64,000 nucleotides of DNA from Sva-07 sp964651825 (GCA_964651825.1 CAZYWK010000001.1:62001-126000); one strand, 5' to 3'. Positions 6,588 through 19,324 are shown, numbered from the stretch's first letter. Notes: generated by a model not told the origin, from the letters alone. Numbers and translations are program-made.

Positions 6588-8864
6588 TCAGGACTGGGCG
6601 GCGACCTTCTGGCGGACGATGTTGAGGGCCGAGCCGGCCTTGAACCACTCGACCTGCTCGTCGCTGAACGTGTGGACCGCCTCGAAGTCGAGCGTCGTGC
6701 CGTCGGGCTTCACGATCTGGCAGCGCACGTTCTGGCCCGGCACCGGCGGCAGGTCGAGCACGTTGATCCGGTCGTCCTCGCCGATCGCGTCGTAGGTGGC
6801 GGCGTCGGCGAAGGTGAGCGGGAGCAGGCCCTGCTTCTTGGCGTTGGTCTCGTGGATGCGGGCGAACGAGCGGGCCAGGATCACCAGGCCGCCGCGGAAG
6901 CGAGGCTCCATGGCGGCGTGCTCGCGGGACGAGCCCTCGCCGTAGTTGCGGTCGCCGATGGCGACCCACTCGATGCCCGCCTCGTGGTAGTTCTTGGCGA
7001 TGTCGGGATACGCACGGGTCTCGCCGTCGGTGATGTCCTTGCCGGTGCCCGCCTCGCCGGTGTAGGCGTTGACAGCCCCCGCGAACAGGTTGCCCGAGAT
7101 GTTCTCGAGGTGGCCGCGGTACTTCAACCACGGCCCGGCCGCCGAGATGTGGTCGGTGGTGCACTTGCCCTGCGCCTTCATCAGCACCGGCAGGCCGACG
7201 TAGTCGTTGCCGTCCCACGGGGTGAAGGCCTCGAGGAGCTGCAGGCGGTCGCTCGTGGGCGACACCTCGACCGTCACGCCCGAGCCGTCGGCCGGGGGAG
7301 CGGTGAACGTGTTCTCGCCCGGGTCGAAGCCGGCGTCGGGCAGGATCTCGCCCACCGGCGGATCGAGCGTGATCTCCGTGCCGTCCGGGGCGGTGATCGT
7401 GTCGACCGTCGGATCGAAGTCGAGGCGCCCGGCCAGCGCGATCGCCAGCACGGTGTCGGGCGACGTGACGAAGCTCAGCGTCTTCGCGGAGCCGTCGTTG
7501 CGCTTCGGGAAGTTGCGGTTGAACGAGTTGACGATCGTGTTCGGCGCACCCGTGATCGACTCGGGCCGTGACCACTGGCCGATGCATGGCCCGCAGGCGT
7601 TGGCGAGCACCGTGGCGCCGATCGCTTCGAGATCGGCGAGCAGCCCGTCGCGCTCGATGGTGGCACGCACCTGCTCGGAGCCCGGCGTGATCAGCAGCTC
7701 GCACTTCGCGGCGAGCCCCGCGGCCTTGGCCTGGCGGGCGATCGACGCGACGCGGGTGATGTCCTCGTACGACGAGTTCGTGCACGACCCGATGAGGCAC
7801 GCCGACGGTTCGAGTGGCCACGCGTTCTCCTCGGCCGCGGCGCCGACGCCTGCGGTGCCGACCTTGTGGGCACGGTCGGGGGAGTGCGGGCCGTTGATCA
7901 GCGGCTTGAGCTCGTCGAGGTCGATCTCGATCAGCTGGTCGTAGAGCGCCCCGTCGTCGGCCCGCAGGTGCTCGGCGACCTTGTCGGCGGCATCGGCGAT
8001 CGCTTCGCGCCCGGTCGACTTGAGATACAGCGCCATGTTCGCGTCGTACGCGAAGTGCGAGGTGGTGGCGCCGATCTCGGCACCCATGTTGCAGATCGTG
8101 GCCTTGCCGGTGCACGAGATCGAATCCGCCCCGGGGCCGAAGTACTCGACGATCGCACCGGTGCCGCCCTCGACGGTGAGCACGCGGGCGACTTCGAGGA
8201 TGACGTCCTTGGGGCTCGACCACCCGCTGAGCGTGCCGGTGAGCTTGACACCGATCACCTTCGGCCAACGGACGTTGAACGGGAACCCGGTCATCACGTC
8301 GACCGCGTCGGCGCCGCCGACACCGATGGCGATCATGCCGAGCCCGCCGGCGTTCGGGGTGTGGCTGTCGGTGCCGATCATCATGCCGCCGGGGAAGGCG
8401 TAGTTCTCCAGGACGACCTGGTGGATGATGCCCGAGCCGGGACCCCAGAAGCCGATGCCGTACTTGGCCGACACCGAGCGCAAGAAGTCGTAGACCTCCT
8501 TGTTCGTGTCGATCGCCACGCCGAGGTCGATCGTGGCGCCGACCTTGGCCTGGATGAGGTGGTCGCAGTGGACGGTTGAGGGCACCGCGGCCTCGGGGAG
8601 CCCTGCGGTCATGAACTGGAGCAGTGCCATCTGAGCGGTGGCGTCCTGCATCGCGACACGGTCGGGGTGGAAGTCGTTGTAGCTGCCACCCCGCTCGATC
8701 TCCGCGTTCGGATCGGCGAGGTGGTTGATCAGGATCTTCTCGGTGAGCGTGAGCGGCCGGCCGAGCCGCTCGCGGCCGAGGGCCACCCGCTCGGGGAGGC
8801 TGGCGTAGACACCCTCGACGAGGGAGATCGGCGTGCTGGCGGTGGCATGTACGGCGTCGCTCAT
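6588..8864 (-). CDS. acn: aconitate hydratase (mitochondrial-type)
   Basis: Interconverts citrate and isocitrate in the TCA cycle. The 758-residue protein resembles the mitochondrial-type aconitases in length and layout. The [4Fe-4S] ligands are in CLIGSCTNSS (one Cys) and NACGPCIGQW (two Cys); the substrate-binding IGTDSHTPNAGGLG and the C-terminal swivel-domain segment GDRNYGEGSSREHAA are intact. The ATG at 8864 is chosen: an in-frame extension upstream to 9152 would run through the divergent GntR gene. A TATAGT hexamer lies 7 nt upstream and no Shine-Dalgarno is present, so the transcript is probably leaderless. It is divergent from a GntR regulator, the likely controller. Confidence 0.95.
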   Translation of the reverse strand: MSDAVHATASTPISLVEGVYASLPERVALGRERLGRPLTLTEKILINHLADPNAEIERGGSYNDFHPDRVAMQDATAQMALLQFMTAGLPEAAVPSTVHCDHLIQAKVGATIDLGVAIDTNKEVYDFLRSVSAKYGIGFWGPGSGIIHQVVLENYAFPGGMMIGTDSHTPNAGGLGMIAIGVGGADAVDVMTGFPFNVRWPKVIGVKLTGTLSGWSSPKDVILEVARVLTVEGGTGAIVEYFGPGADSISCTGKATICNMGAEIGATTSHFAYDANMALYLKSTGREAIADAADKVAEHLRADDGALYDQLIEIDLDELKPLINGPHSPDRAHKVGTAGVGAAAEENAWPLEPSACLIGSCTNSSYEDITRVASIARQAKAAGLAAKCELLITPGSEQVRATIERDGLLADLEAIGATVLANACGPCIGQWSRPESITGAPNTIVNSFNRNFPKRNDGSAKTLSFVTSPDTVLAIALAGRLDFDPTVDTITAPDGTEITLDPPVGEILPDAGFDPGENTFTAPPADGSGVTVEVSPTSDRLQLLEAFTPWDGNDYVGLPVLMKAQGKCTTDHISAAGPWLKYRGHLENISGNLFAGAVNAYTGEAGTGKDITDGETRAYPDIAKNYHEAGIEWVAIGDRNYGEGSSREHAAMEPRFRGGLVILARSFARIHETNAKKQGLLPLTFADAATYDAIGEDDRINVLDLPPVPGQNVRCQIVKPDGTTLDFEAVHTFSDEQVEWFKAGSALNIVRQKVAAQS

Positions 8865-8868
8865 GTAG

Positions 8869-8888
8869 ACAACTATAATACAAGTTGT
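8869..8888. promoter_or_regulatory. palindromic operator overlapping the acn and gntR promoters
   Basis: Perfect 6-bp arms ACAACT and AGTTGT flank an AT-rich 8-bp spacer. Inside it are a consensus TATAAT for the + strand (8874-8879) and a TATAGT for the - strand (8872-8877) exactly 7 nt before the aconitase ATG. The 20-bp site is unusually AT-rich for this DNA. GntR/HutC-family regulators bind palindromes of this size, so binding here would control both genes at once (inference). Confidence 0.65.
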
Positions 8889-8930
8889 GATTCCCGGCAA
8901 CGAGACGCCAGACACGCGGCACGAGCGCTG

Positions 8931-9656
8931 ATGCGCCGCATCCGCTACCAGGAGATCGCGGACGAACTGCGCCAGCGCGCCCGAACCGCGCCGGCCGGCT
9001 CGCTGCTGCCCTCCGAGGCCGAGATGTCGGCAGAGTTCGGGGCATCGCGCGTCACCATCCGGCGCGCCCTCGAACTGGTGCGTGAAGACGGCCTGATCGC
9101 CGCCCGGCAGGGTTTCGGCTGGTTCGTGGCGACCGAACCCGTACGTCAACACCTCGAATCGCTCGGCACCATCGAGTCACACCTCGAAGGCTTCGGCAAG
9201 CTGTCGGAACGAAAGATCGAGGAGTTCGCGTTCGAGGAGGCCCCCGAACGGGTGAACCGGCTGCTCGGCACGTCCAAGGTGTTGCGGGTCAAGCGGGTCA
9301 ACCTCGCCGACGGTGAGCCGTTCGCCGTCGTCACCGTGTGGTGCCCGGCCTCGCTCGGAGCAGGGCTGTCGCGCGACGACGTCGAACGGCTTCCCTTCTA
9401 CGAGTTGCTCGGGGTCGAACTGCGGGGAGCGACGCAAACCATCGGCGCCGACCTGGCCGACCGGGTGAACGCGCGCCTGCTCGGGGTGCCCGTCGGTTCG
9501 CCGATCCTGCGGTGCCAGCGCGTCACGACCGATCGGGGCGGCACCAATCTGCTCGTGTCCGAGCACGTCTTCCCGGCGCACCGCACCGAGTTCGTCGTCG
9601 AGCTCCCGCAAGCCGAACCCTCGATGACCCCCAGCGGATTGAGGTTGGTGGACTGA
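8931..9656 (+). CDS. GntR-family transcriptional regulator (HutC subfamily, UTRA domain)
   Basis: A 241-residue regulator. Residues about 3-70 form the winged helix-turn-helix: YQEIADELRQ, then LLPSEAEMSAEFGASRVTIRRAL and the wing GLIAARQGFGWFV. Residues about 95-235 form a UTRA effector-binding domain (SERKIEEF, LRVKRVNLADGEPFAVVTVW, PILRCQRVTTD). The ATG at 8931 is placed directly before the HTH. The gene is divergent from aconitase with a 66-bp shared region holding the 8869-8888 palindrome, so it probably senses a TCA-related or carboxylic metabolite and regulates acn and itself; the ligand is unknown. Confidence 0.88.
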   Translation: MRRIRYQEIADELRQRARTAPAGSLLPSEAEMSAEFGASRVTIRRALELVREDGLIAARQGFGWFVATEPVRQHLESLGTIESHLEGFGKLSERKIEEFAFEEAPERVNRLLGTSKVLRVKRVNLADGEPFAVVTVWCPASLGAGLSRDDVERLPFYELLGVELRGATQTIGADLADRVNARLLGVPVGSPILRCQRVTTDRGGTNLLVSEHVFPAHRTEFVVELPQAEPSMTPSGLRLVD

Positions 9657-9666
9657 ACAGGGTCAC

Positions 9667-9693
9667 GACGTGTCTGACCACTCGTGACACGTC
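9667..9693. repeat. inverted repeat between gntR and lldD
   Basis: Perfect 8-bp arms GACGTGTC (9667-9674) and GACACGTC (9686-9693) with an 11-nt loop. It starts 10 bp after the gntR stop and ends 11 bp before the TACGCT hexamer of lldD, so it could be a weak terminator for gntR or an operator for lldD. There is no T-run, which favours an operator. Confidence 0.4.
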
Positions 9694-9718
9694 AGGACGG
9701 TCAGTACGCTCGACGGTC

Positions 9719-10939
9719 GTGGGAATGATCAGGAACTTCCGATCGCAGGTGCGCTTCCGTAGGTTCAGCCTGCACCCGGTCGACCACCGGCTGCGCAAGA
9801 TGGTGTCGATCGAGGAGTGCCGCCGCATCGCCAAGCGTCGCCTGCCGCGCGGCGTGTTCGACTACATCGACGGCGCGGCCGAGGACGAGCGCTCGCTGGC
9901 CAAGAACTCCGGCGCTTTCGGCCGGATCGAGTTCCGCCCCCGCGTGCTGCGCGACGTCAGCACACTCGACCCCACGACCACGCTGTTCGGGCGAACCCTG
10001 GCGATGCCGCTGATCCTCGCACCGACCGGCTACACCCGCATCGCCCAGTCGCAGGGCGAGCTCGCCGTCGCCCGGGCCGCCGCTCGCGCCGGTGTGCCGT
10101 ACTCGTTGTCGACGATGGGCACCCGCTCGATCGAGGAGGTCGCCGCGGTCAGCGACGGCGACAAGTGGTTCCAGGTCTACACGTGGCGCGACCGCGGGCT
10201 CGTCACCGACCTCGTCGCCCGCGCCAAGGCGGCCGGCTACACGACGCTGTGGCTCACGGTCGACACCGCCGTGCTCGGCCGGCGCGAGCGCGACGTGCGC
10301 CGAGGGTTCGCCTTACCGCCGAAGATCGGGCTCGAAACGTTGGTCGACGGCGCGATCCATCCGGGCTGGACCTGGGACTTCCTGCGCAACGACCCGATCA
10401 TGTTCGCCAACGTCGTCGGCCACGGCGACCAGGAGGACGGCAAGAACCCGATCTCGCTCGCCGCCCACGTCAACAGCCAGTTCGACCAAGCGTTGTCGTG
10501 GGCCGACATCGACTGGCTGCGCACGCTGTGGGACGGCCCGATCGTGCTGAAGGGCATCCAGACCGTCGCCGACGCGAAGCAAGCCGTGGCGATGGGCGTC
10601 GAGGGCATCGGTCTGTCGAACCACGGTGGCCGCCAACTCGACGACGCCCCGGTGCCGGTGGAGCTCATCGAGCCGGTGCGCCAGGAGATCGCCGATCAGG
10701 CGGCGATCATCTGCGACGGCGGCGTGCGACGGGGGAGCGACGTGTTCAAGGCCGTCGCCCTCGGCGCCGACGCGGTGTCGATCGGGCGTGCCTACCTCTA
10801 CGGGCTCGGCGCGGCCGGTGAGCGTGGCGTCGATCACGTCCTCGGGTTCTTCCAGGACGGCTTCGAGCGCACGATGGCGTTGACGGGCACGCGCTCGATC
10901 GCCGAGATCGACCGCGACCTCGTCCACTGGCGCTCCTGA
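9719..10939 (+). CDS. lldD: FMN-dependent alpha-hydroxy-acid dehydrogenase, LldD2-like
   Basis: Oxidises an L-2-hydroxy acid, most likely L-lactate, to the keto acid. The whole 406-residue sequence follows mycobacterial LldD2: RRIAKRRLPRGVFDYIDG, APTGYTRIAQSQGE, SLSTMGTRSIEE, the catalytic GLSNHGGRQLDDAPVP (with the His-Gly-Gly-Arg proton acceptor) and the FMN-phosphate segment CDGGVRRGSDVFKA. GTG 9719 is preferred over ATG 9725 because a TACGCT hexamer lies 8 nt upstream; the difference is two residues. It sits between a GntR gene and a crotonase. Related mycofactocin-linked dehydrogenases are an alternative, but no mycofactocin genes are nearby. Confidence 0.85.
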   Translation: MGMIRNFRSQVRFRRFSLHPVDHRLRKMVSIEECRRIAKRRLPRGVFDYIDGAAEDERSLAKNSGAFGRIEFRPRVLRDVSTLDPTTTLFGRTLAMPLILAPTGYTRIAQSQGELAVARAAARAGVPYSLSTMGTRSIEEVAAVSDGDKWFQVYTWRDRGLVTDLVARAKAAGYTTLWLTVDTAVLGRRERDVRRGFALPPKIGLETLVDGAIHPGWTWDFLRNDPIMFANVVGHGDQEDGKNPISLAAHVNSQFDQALSWADIDWLRTLWDGPIVLKGIQTVADAKQAVAMGVEGIGLSNHGGRQLDDAPVPVELIEPVRQEIADQAAIICDGGVRRGSDVFKAVALGADAVSIGRAYLYGLGAAGERGVDHVLGFFQDGFERTMALTGTRSIAEIDRDLVHWRS

Positions 10940-10964
10940 CCGGAGCGGGTGCCAGACTTCGGCG

Positions 10965-11789
10965 ATGTCCGATCGAGTACTCATCTCCGTGTCCGACGGC
11001 GTCGCCGACGTCCGCTTCAACCGTGCCGACAAGCGCAACGCGCTCGACAACGCGATGTTCCAGGCGATCGCCGAAGCCGGCGAGCAGCTGAAGTCCGAAC
11101 CCGGCGTGCGCGCCGTCGTGCTGTCGGGTGAAGGCGCCTCGTTCTGCGCCGGCCTCGACTTCGCGACGTTCCAGGTCCTGGCCGGCAGTGGTGATGGCGA
11201 CGCACCGGCCGAGCGGGCCGAGAGCAGCCCGGGCTCGATGAAGGAAGGGCGGATCACCCACCTCGGCCAGCAGGTGTGCTGGGTGTGGCAGGAGTTGCCC
11301 GTCCCGGTGATCGCCGCCGTGCACGGCCACGCGCTGGGTGGCGGATTGCAGATCGCGCTCGGCGCCGACATCCGCATCGTGCATCCCGACACGAAGCTGT
11401 CGGTGCGCGAGGTCCACTGGGGGCTGGTGCCCGACATGACCGGAACGTTCATCCTGTCGCAACTCGTGCGTCCCGACGTGGCCAAGGAGTTGACGTTCAC
11501 GGCGCGCGTGTTCTCGGGCACCGAGGCCTACGAGCTCGGCCTGGCCACGAAACTCAGCGACAACCCACATGACGATGCCCTGGCGCTGGCCACCGAGATC
11601 GCCAGCCGCAGCCCGGGCGCGGTCCGGGGCTCCAAGCAGCTGTTCAACCGGCGGTTGGAGGCCGGCGCCGCCGACCAGTTCGCCGCCGAGCGCGCCGTGA
11701 TCGGCGCCCAGATCGGCACCCCCAACCAGATCGAAGCGGTGACGGCCGGCTTCGAGAACCGCGCCCCGGTGTACGCCGACATCGAATAA
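10965..11789 (+). CDS. enoyl-CoA hydratase/isomerase family protein (crotonase)
   Basis: A 274-residue crotonase-fold protein acting on acyl-CoA. The oxyanion-hole segments are GEGASFCAGLDF (residues about 50-61) and HGHALGGGLQIALGADIRI (about 119-137). A Glu-containing VREVHWGLVPDMTGTF sits where the hydratase catalytic acids are expected. An inserted SGDGDAPAERAESSPGSM loop after the first oxyanion segment is common in the actinobacterial subgroup. Gap to lldD is 25 bp, so co-transcription is possible. The substrate is unassigned. Confidence 0.85.
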   Translation: MSDRVLISVSDGVADVRFNRADKRNALDNAMFQAIAEAGEQLKSEPGVRAVVLSGEGASFCAGLDFATFQVLAGSGDGDAPAERAESSPGSMKEGRITHLGQQVCWVWQELPVPVIAAVHGHALGGGLQIALGADIRIVHPDTKLSVREVHWGLVPDMTGTFILSQLVRPDVAKELTFTARVFSGTEAYELGLATKLSDNPHDDALALATEIASRSPGAVRGSKQLFNRRLEAGAADQFAAERAVIGAQIGTPNQIEAVTAGFENRAPVYADIE

Positions 11790-11803
11790 TTGGGGAAACA
11801 GTC

Positions 11804-11832
11804 TTGTAATCAATTCATGATCGTTCTACGAT
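11804..11832 (+). promoter_or_regulatory. TetR gene promoter, -35 TTGTAA and -10 TACGAT
   Basis: TTGTAA (11804-11809) and TACGAT (11827-11832) are separated by exactly 17 bp. The start GTG 11840 is 7 nt after the -10, so transcription should begin one base before the start codon. Confidence 0.65.
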
Positions 11833-11833
11833 C
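11819..11833. promoter_or_regulatory. inverted repeat overlapping the TetR promoter (autoregulation site)
   Basis: GATCGT, a 3-bp spacer TCT and ACGATC form a perfect inverted repeat that covers the -10 hexamer of the downstream TetR gene. A TetR dimer bound here would block RNA polymerase, so self-repression is likely. Confidence 0.5.
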
Positions 11834-11839
11834 GTCACT

Positions 11840-12490
11840 GTGGCCGTGCACACGCGAACCGCCGACGAGACTCGGACGACCCCGCGGCGCTATCAGTCGC
11901 CGCGACGCGAGCAACAGGCCAGGAACACCCGTGACGCGCTGATCGCAGCCGCGACGGAGCTGTTCACCACGCGTGGTTGGACGGCGACCGGGATGCGCGA
12001 CATCGCCGTGGAGGCGGGTGTGGCCACCGAAACGATCTACAAGCACTTCGCATCGAAGGCCGAACTGTTGCGCCGGGCCGCCGACGTCGCGGTGGTCGGC
12101 GACGACGCCCCGGTCCCGCTCGCCGAGCGTCGCGAGTTCGCGGCCATGGGTGTCGGCTCGCGTCACGAGCGCGTGGCGGCCGCTGCTCGTGTCGTCGTCG
12201 GGGTCAACGAACGCACCGCCGGATTCGCCAGGGCCCTGCGCGAGGCTGCACCCACCGACGAGACCATCGCCGAGGCACTCCGTGCGGCCAAGGAGCGCCA
12301 GCGAGCCGACGTCGCTGCCGGGGCGACGCTGGTGCTGGGGAGGCGACCCACCGAAACCGAGCGCGACGGGCTCTGGGCGCTCGTGAGCATCGAGGTCTAC
12401 CTGCTGCTCGTCGAGGGGTCGGGTTGGAGCATCGAGCAGTACGAGACATGGCTCGCCACGATGCTCGACGCCGCCATCCCATCCGGCTGA
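11840..12490 (+). CDS. TetR-family transcriptional regulator
   Basis: A 216-residue TetR-type repressor. The N-terminal HTH spans about residues 25-75: RNTRDALIAAATELFTTRG, then TGMRDIAVEAGVATETIYKHFASKAELLRRA, the family's helix 3 YKHF motif. The C-terminal ligand domain is typical in length and unassigned. The first ~25 residues are a basic, disordered tail (PRRYQSPRREQQ). GTG 11840 is supported by the promoter spacing. The gene precedes a hemerythrin-SRPBCC gene by 36 bp, a plausible target together with its own promoter. Confidence 0.88.
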   Translation: MAVHTRTADETRTTPRRYQSPRREQQARNTRDALIAAATELFTTRGWTATGMRDIAVEAGVATETIYKHFASKAELLRRAADVAVVGDDAPVPLAERREFAAMGVGSRHERVAAAARVVVGVNERTAGFARALREAAPTDETIAEALRAAKERQRADVAAGATLVLGRRPTETERDGLWALVSIEVYLLLVEGSGWSIEQYETWLATMLDAAIPSG

Positions 12491-12511
12491 TCAATCCCAT
12501 CCGCCCCACCC

Positions 12512-12520
12512 AGGGAGGTG
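12512..12520 (+). promoter_or_regulatory. strong Shine-Dalgarno sequence deciding the start at 12527
   Basis: AGGGAGGTG lies 6 nt upstream of ATG 12527. It favours this ATG over an in-frame codon at 12518, which would fall inside the SD. It is one of the few clear SD sequences in the window. Confidence 0.6.
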
Positions 12521-12526
12521 TGTCCC

Positions 12527-13708
12527 ATGACCGTCACCGAGCAGTCCGCACTCGCCGACACCCGCATGATGGGCATCGTTCACGAGGCATTGCGCCGCGA
12601 TCTGCGCCGAGCACGCGAGGCCCTCACCGCCGACCAGCGGCCGCCGACCGTGCAACGCGAAGCTCTGGCCGATCACGTGTCGTGGATGATGCGGTTCTTG
12701 CACCTCCACCACCACGGCGAGGACGTGGGCCTGTACCCCGCTGTCCGGGAGCGGAACCCCGTTGCGGTCACGCTGATCGAGGACATGGAGGCTCAGCACC
12801 AAGCCGTGGTTCCGGCAATCGCGGCGGTCGAGGCAGCAGCACGTGGCTACCGTGCCGGCGATCATCATGGCGAACGGGAGCGGTTGCGGGCCGCGATCGA
12901 CGACCTCGAGGCCGTCCTGTTGCCCCACCTCCGCCAAGAGGAGGACGAGATGATGCCGGTCGTCGCGGCCACGCTCACCGATGCTGAGCTCGGCCACGTC
13001 GATCACGAGTACTTCGTGAAACCGAAGTCGTTCTCCGAGCTCGGCTACGAGGGACACTGGTTGCTCGACGGTCTCGACCCCGACCGCCGCGAGGTCGTCA
13101 CACGATCCGTGCCGGCCGTCCCCCGTTTCGTGTTGCTCCATGGGTTTGCCCGCTCCTATCGACGGCGGGCTGCCGCCTGCTGGGGTTGGCCGGCACCTCC
13201 CCGATGGAGGGTGCAGCCCACCGGACGAATCGAGGTAGCGGTGCAAGCGCCGCCGGCCGCGGTGTGGGAGGTGGCCTGCGACGTCACCCGCGTCGGGGAA
13301 TGGAGCCACGAGTGCACTTCGGCCGTCTGGCTCGACGGTGCGACCGACGCCCGGCCTGGGGCGCGGTTCCGTGGCCGGAACCAGTCCGGAGTCTTCCGGT
13401 GGGGCCGGGTCTGCGAGATCGTGTCGGCCGACCCGTGGGAGCTGACGTGGCGGACGGTGCCGAGCCGCCTCTACCCAGACACGTCGACGTGGACGATCCG
13501 GCTGCACGAGACACCGACCGGAGGGACACGGATCGAGCAGTCCTTCCAGGCCGTCGGGCCCCGAGTTCTCCTGCGGCTGTACGGAATCGTGATCCCTGCC
13601 CACCGTGACCGCTCGGCGGCCCTGGCAGCGGACCTCCACCGCCTGGGCGCGGTCGCTGCGAGCCCGGCAACCATGGCCGGTGCCCACCCGGCGACGGCGC
13701 GCCGGTAG
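12527..13708 (+). CDS. hemerythrin HHE-domain protein fused to an SRPBCC (polyketide cyclase/START-like) domain
   Basis: A 393-residue two-domain protein. Residues ~12-150 form a hemerythrin-like four-helix bundle with candidate di-iron ligands: His19 in MGIVHEALRRDL, His62/His63 and Glu65 in LHHHGEDVGLYP, His91 in EDMEAQHQAV, and His134 with acidic neighbours in LLPHLRQEEDEMMP. A basic linker (~195-230) leads to an SRPBCC domain, ~232-375, starting GRIEVAVQAPPAAVWEVACDVTRVGEWS, the usual hydrophobic-ligand pocket. HHE domains bind O2, NO or sense iron; SRPBCC domains bind lipids or aromatics. The fused function is unknown. The upstream TetR gene is 36 bp away, and the gene ends 3 bp before the convergent hydrolase. 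Confidence 0.8.
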   Translation: MTVTEQSALADTRMMGIVHEALRRDLRRAREALTADQRPPTVQREALADHVSWMMRFLHLHHHGEDVGLYPAVRERNPVAVTLIEDMEAQHQAVVPAIAAVEAAARGYRAGDHHGERERLRAAIDDLEAVLLPHLRQEEDEMMPVVAATLTDAELGHVDHEYFVKPKSFSELGYEGHWLLDGLDPDRREVVTRSVPAVPRFVLLHGFARSYRRRAAACWGWPAPPRWRVQPTGRIEVAVQAPPAAVWEVACDVTRVGEWSHECTSAVWLDGATDARPGARFRGRNQSGVFRWGRVCEIVSADPWELTWRTVPSRLYPDTSTWTIRLHETPTGGTRIEQSFQAVGPRVLLRLYGIVIPAHRDRSAALAADLHRLGAVAASPATMAGAHPATARR

Positions 13709-13711
13709 CGG

Positions 13712-14545
13712 TCAGCCGCTGGCGGCGCTCGCCCAGAACTCCTCCACCCTGGCCACGAACCGATCCGGGTCGACGAGGTGGGGGTAGTGGCCGTGGTCGG
13801 TCCAACGTTCGACCTTGGAGCCGTGGATGCGTTCGGCCAGCCAATGGCTGTAGCCGGCGCCGGGGTCGATGCCGAACAGCGCCAGGTACGGGGTTCGATG
13901 GGCGTGGTAACCGGCGAGGGCTCCGTCGATCGCGGCGTCGATCTCCTCGACCGGCGATGTGAGCAGGAGGTCCCACACGCCGAGCACGACGTCTTGATCG
14001 GGACGCCGGAGCGAGCCGACCCGGGTGCGCTCCTGCTCGCCGAGCAGTGGTCCGCTCATCGACTCGAACAGCGCCCCGATCACGCCGCCGAACTGGTCCG
14101 GGTCGCGGAGCAGCCCCTCGGCCGCGACGAGCTGGTCCTTGAACTCGCCGAGCTGCAGCGACTGGTCGATGTCGACCACGCTCGCCACCGGGATCGCAGA
14201 CCCTGCCGCCGTCACCACCGCGCCGCCGAGCGAATGACCGACGAGGTGGACCCGGCGGGCGGTGCTGTGGTCGAGGTGGCCCGCGGCGTCGACCACCGCG
14301 ATCACGTCGCCCGCCATCGCCGCGAGGTCGTAGGTGGCTGCAGTGCCCGATTCGCCGTGGCCGCGCAGGTCGAGCGTGATCACTTCGTAGCCGTGGACGC
14401 CCGCGAGCAGCCGCTCGACGATCGGATCGAACGTCGCCGCCGACTCGGTGATGCCGTGCACGAGCACCACCGGCGTCCCTGCTCCGCGCCTGCTCCAGGC
14501 GATCGAGGTTCCGTCGGCGGTCGTCGTGATCGAGTTGTGTGCCAT
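13712..14545 (-). CDS. alpha/beta hydrolase
   Basis: A 277-residue alpha/beta-hydrolase fold enzyme. Visible: oxyanion strand VVLVHGITESAAT, nucleophile elbow GHSLGG, an acidic residue in the late strands, and the catalytic His in DHGHYPHL near the C-terminus. ATG 14545 follows a GGAGAG Shine-Dalgarno-like stretch; the frame is open to 14596 but that part reads as a non-conserved proline-rich tail. Convergent with the hemerythrin gene and divergent from gltB. The substrate (ester, epoxide or haloalkane) is not decided. Confidence 0.85.
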   Translation of the reverse strand: MAHNSITTTADGTSIAWSRRGAGTPVVLVHGITESAATFDPIVERLLAGVHGYEVITLDLRGHGESGTAATYDLAAMAGDVIAVVDAAGHLDHSTARRVHLVGHSLGGAVVTAAGSAIPVASVVDIDQSLQLGEFKDQLVAAEGLLRDPDQFGGVIGALFESMSGPLLGEQERTRVGSLRRPDQDVVLGVWDLLLTSPVEEIDAAIDGALAGYHAHRTPYLALFGIDPGAGYSHWLAERIHGSKVERWTDHGHYPHLVDPDRFVARVEEFWASAASG

Positions 14546-14631
14546 CTCTCCAGCTTTCCAGACCCGGCGGGTCGGTGAGACGGGTGGTGGCGCCACCAGG
14601 CCGGCGTCCGTTCACGAGCGAACGAACCTTC

Positions 14632-14657
14632 CGCGAGGCGGCTGCCTCGCGTATGAT
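14632..14657 (+). promoter_or_regulatory. gltB promoter: palindromic operator directly before -10 TATGAT
   Basis: Perfect 8-bp arms CGCGAGGC and GCCTCGCG with a 4-bp spacer occupy 14632-14651, and TATGAT follows at once (14652-14657). The palindrome fills the -35/-10 interval, a classic repressor position. Transcription from here would give a leader of about 80 nt before ATG 14743. Confidence 0.55.
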
Positions 14658-14692
14658 GGGCACCCGCTTGGGCCAGTGCTGTCTCGAGCGAC

Positions 14693-14720
14693 CCTCTCCC
14701 GGTGATGCTCACGGGAGGGG
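14693..14720 (+). promoter_or_regulatory. stem-loop in the gltB leader
   Basis: A 9-bp stem (one G-U pair) closes a 10-nt loop between CCTCTCCCG (14693-14701) and CGGGAGGGG (14712-14720). The 3' arm GGGAGGGG is Shine-Dalgarno-like but lies 22 nt from ATG 14743, so pairing could affect initiation. It does not match a known glutamine riboswitch consensus by eye. Confidence 0.35.
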
Positions 14721-14742
14721 ATCGTTCCCGAACTCGACACTG

Positions 14743-19308
<4,566 letters not shown>

Positions 19309-19324
19309 CCAAGGAAGAGAGCTG

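Noticed and set aside
6556..9045. Minus-strand open frame of about 829 codons parallel to aconitase
   Set aside because: Arg/Pro-rich out-of-frame shadow of the aconitase gene; it has no family motifs.
14664..14742. Glutamine or SAM riboswitch in the gltB leader
   Set aside because: The single hairpin does not fit a known consensus by eye; only a leader stem is claimed.
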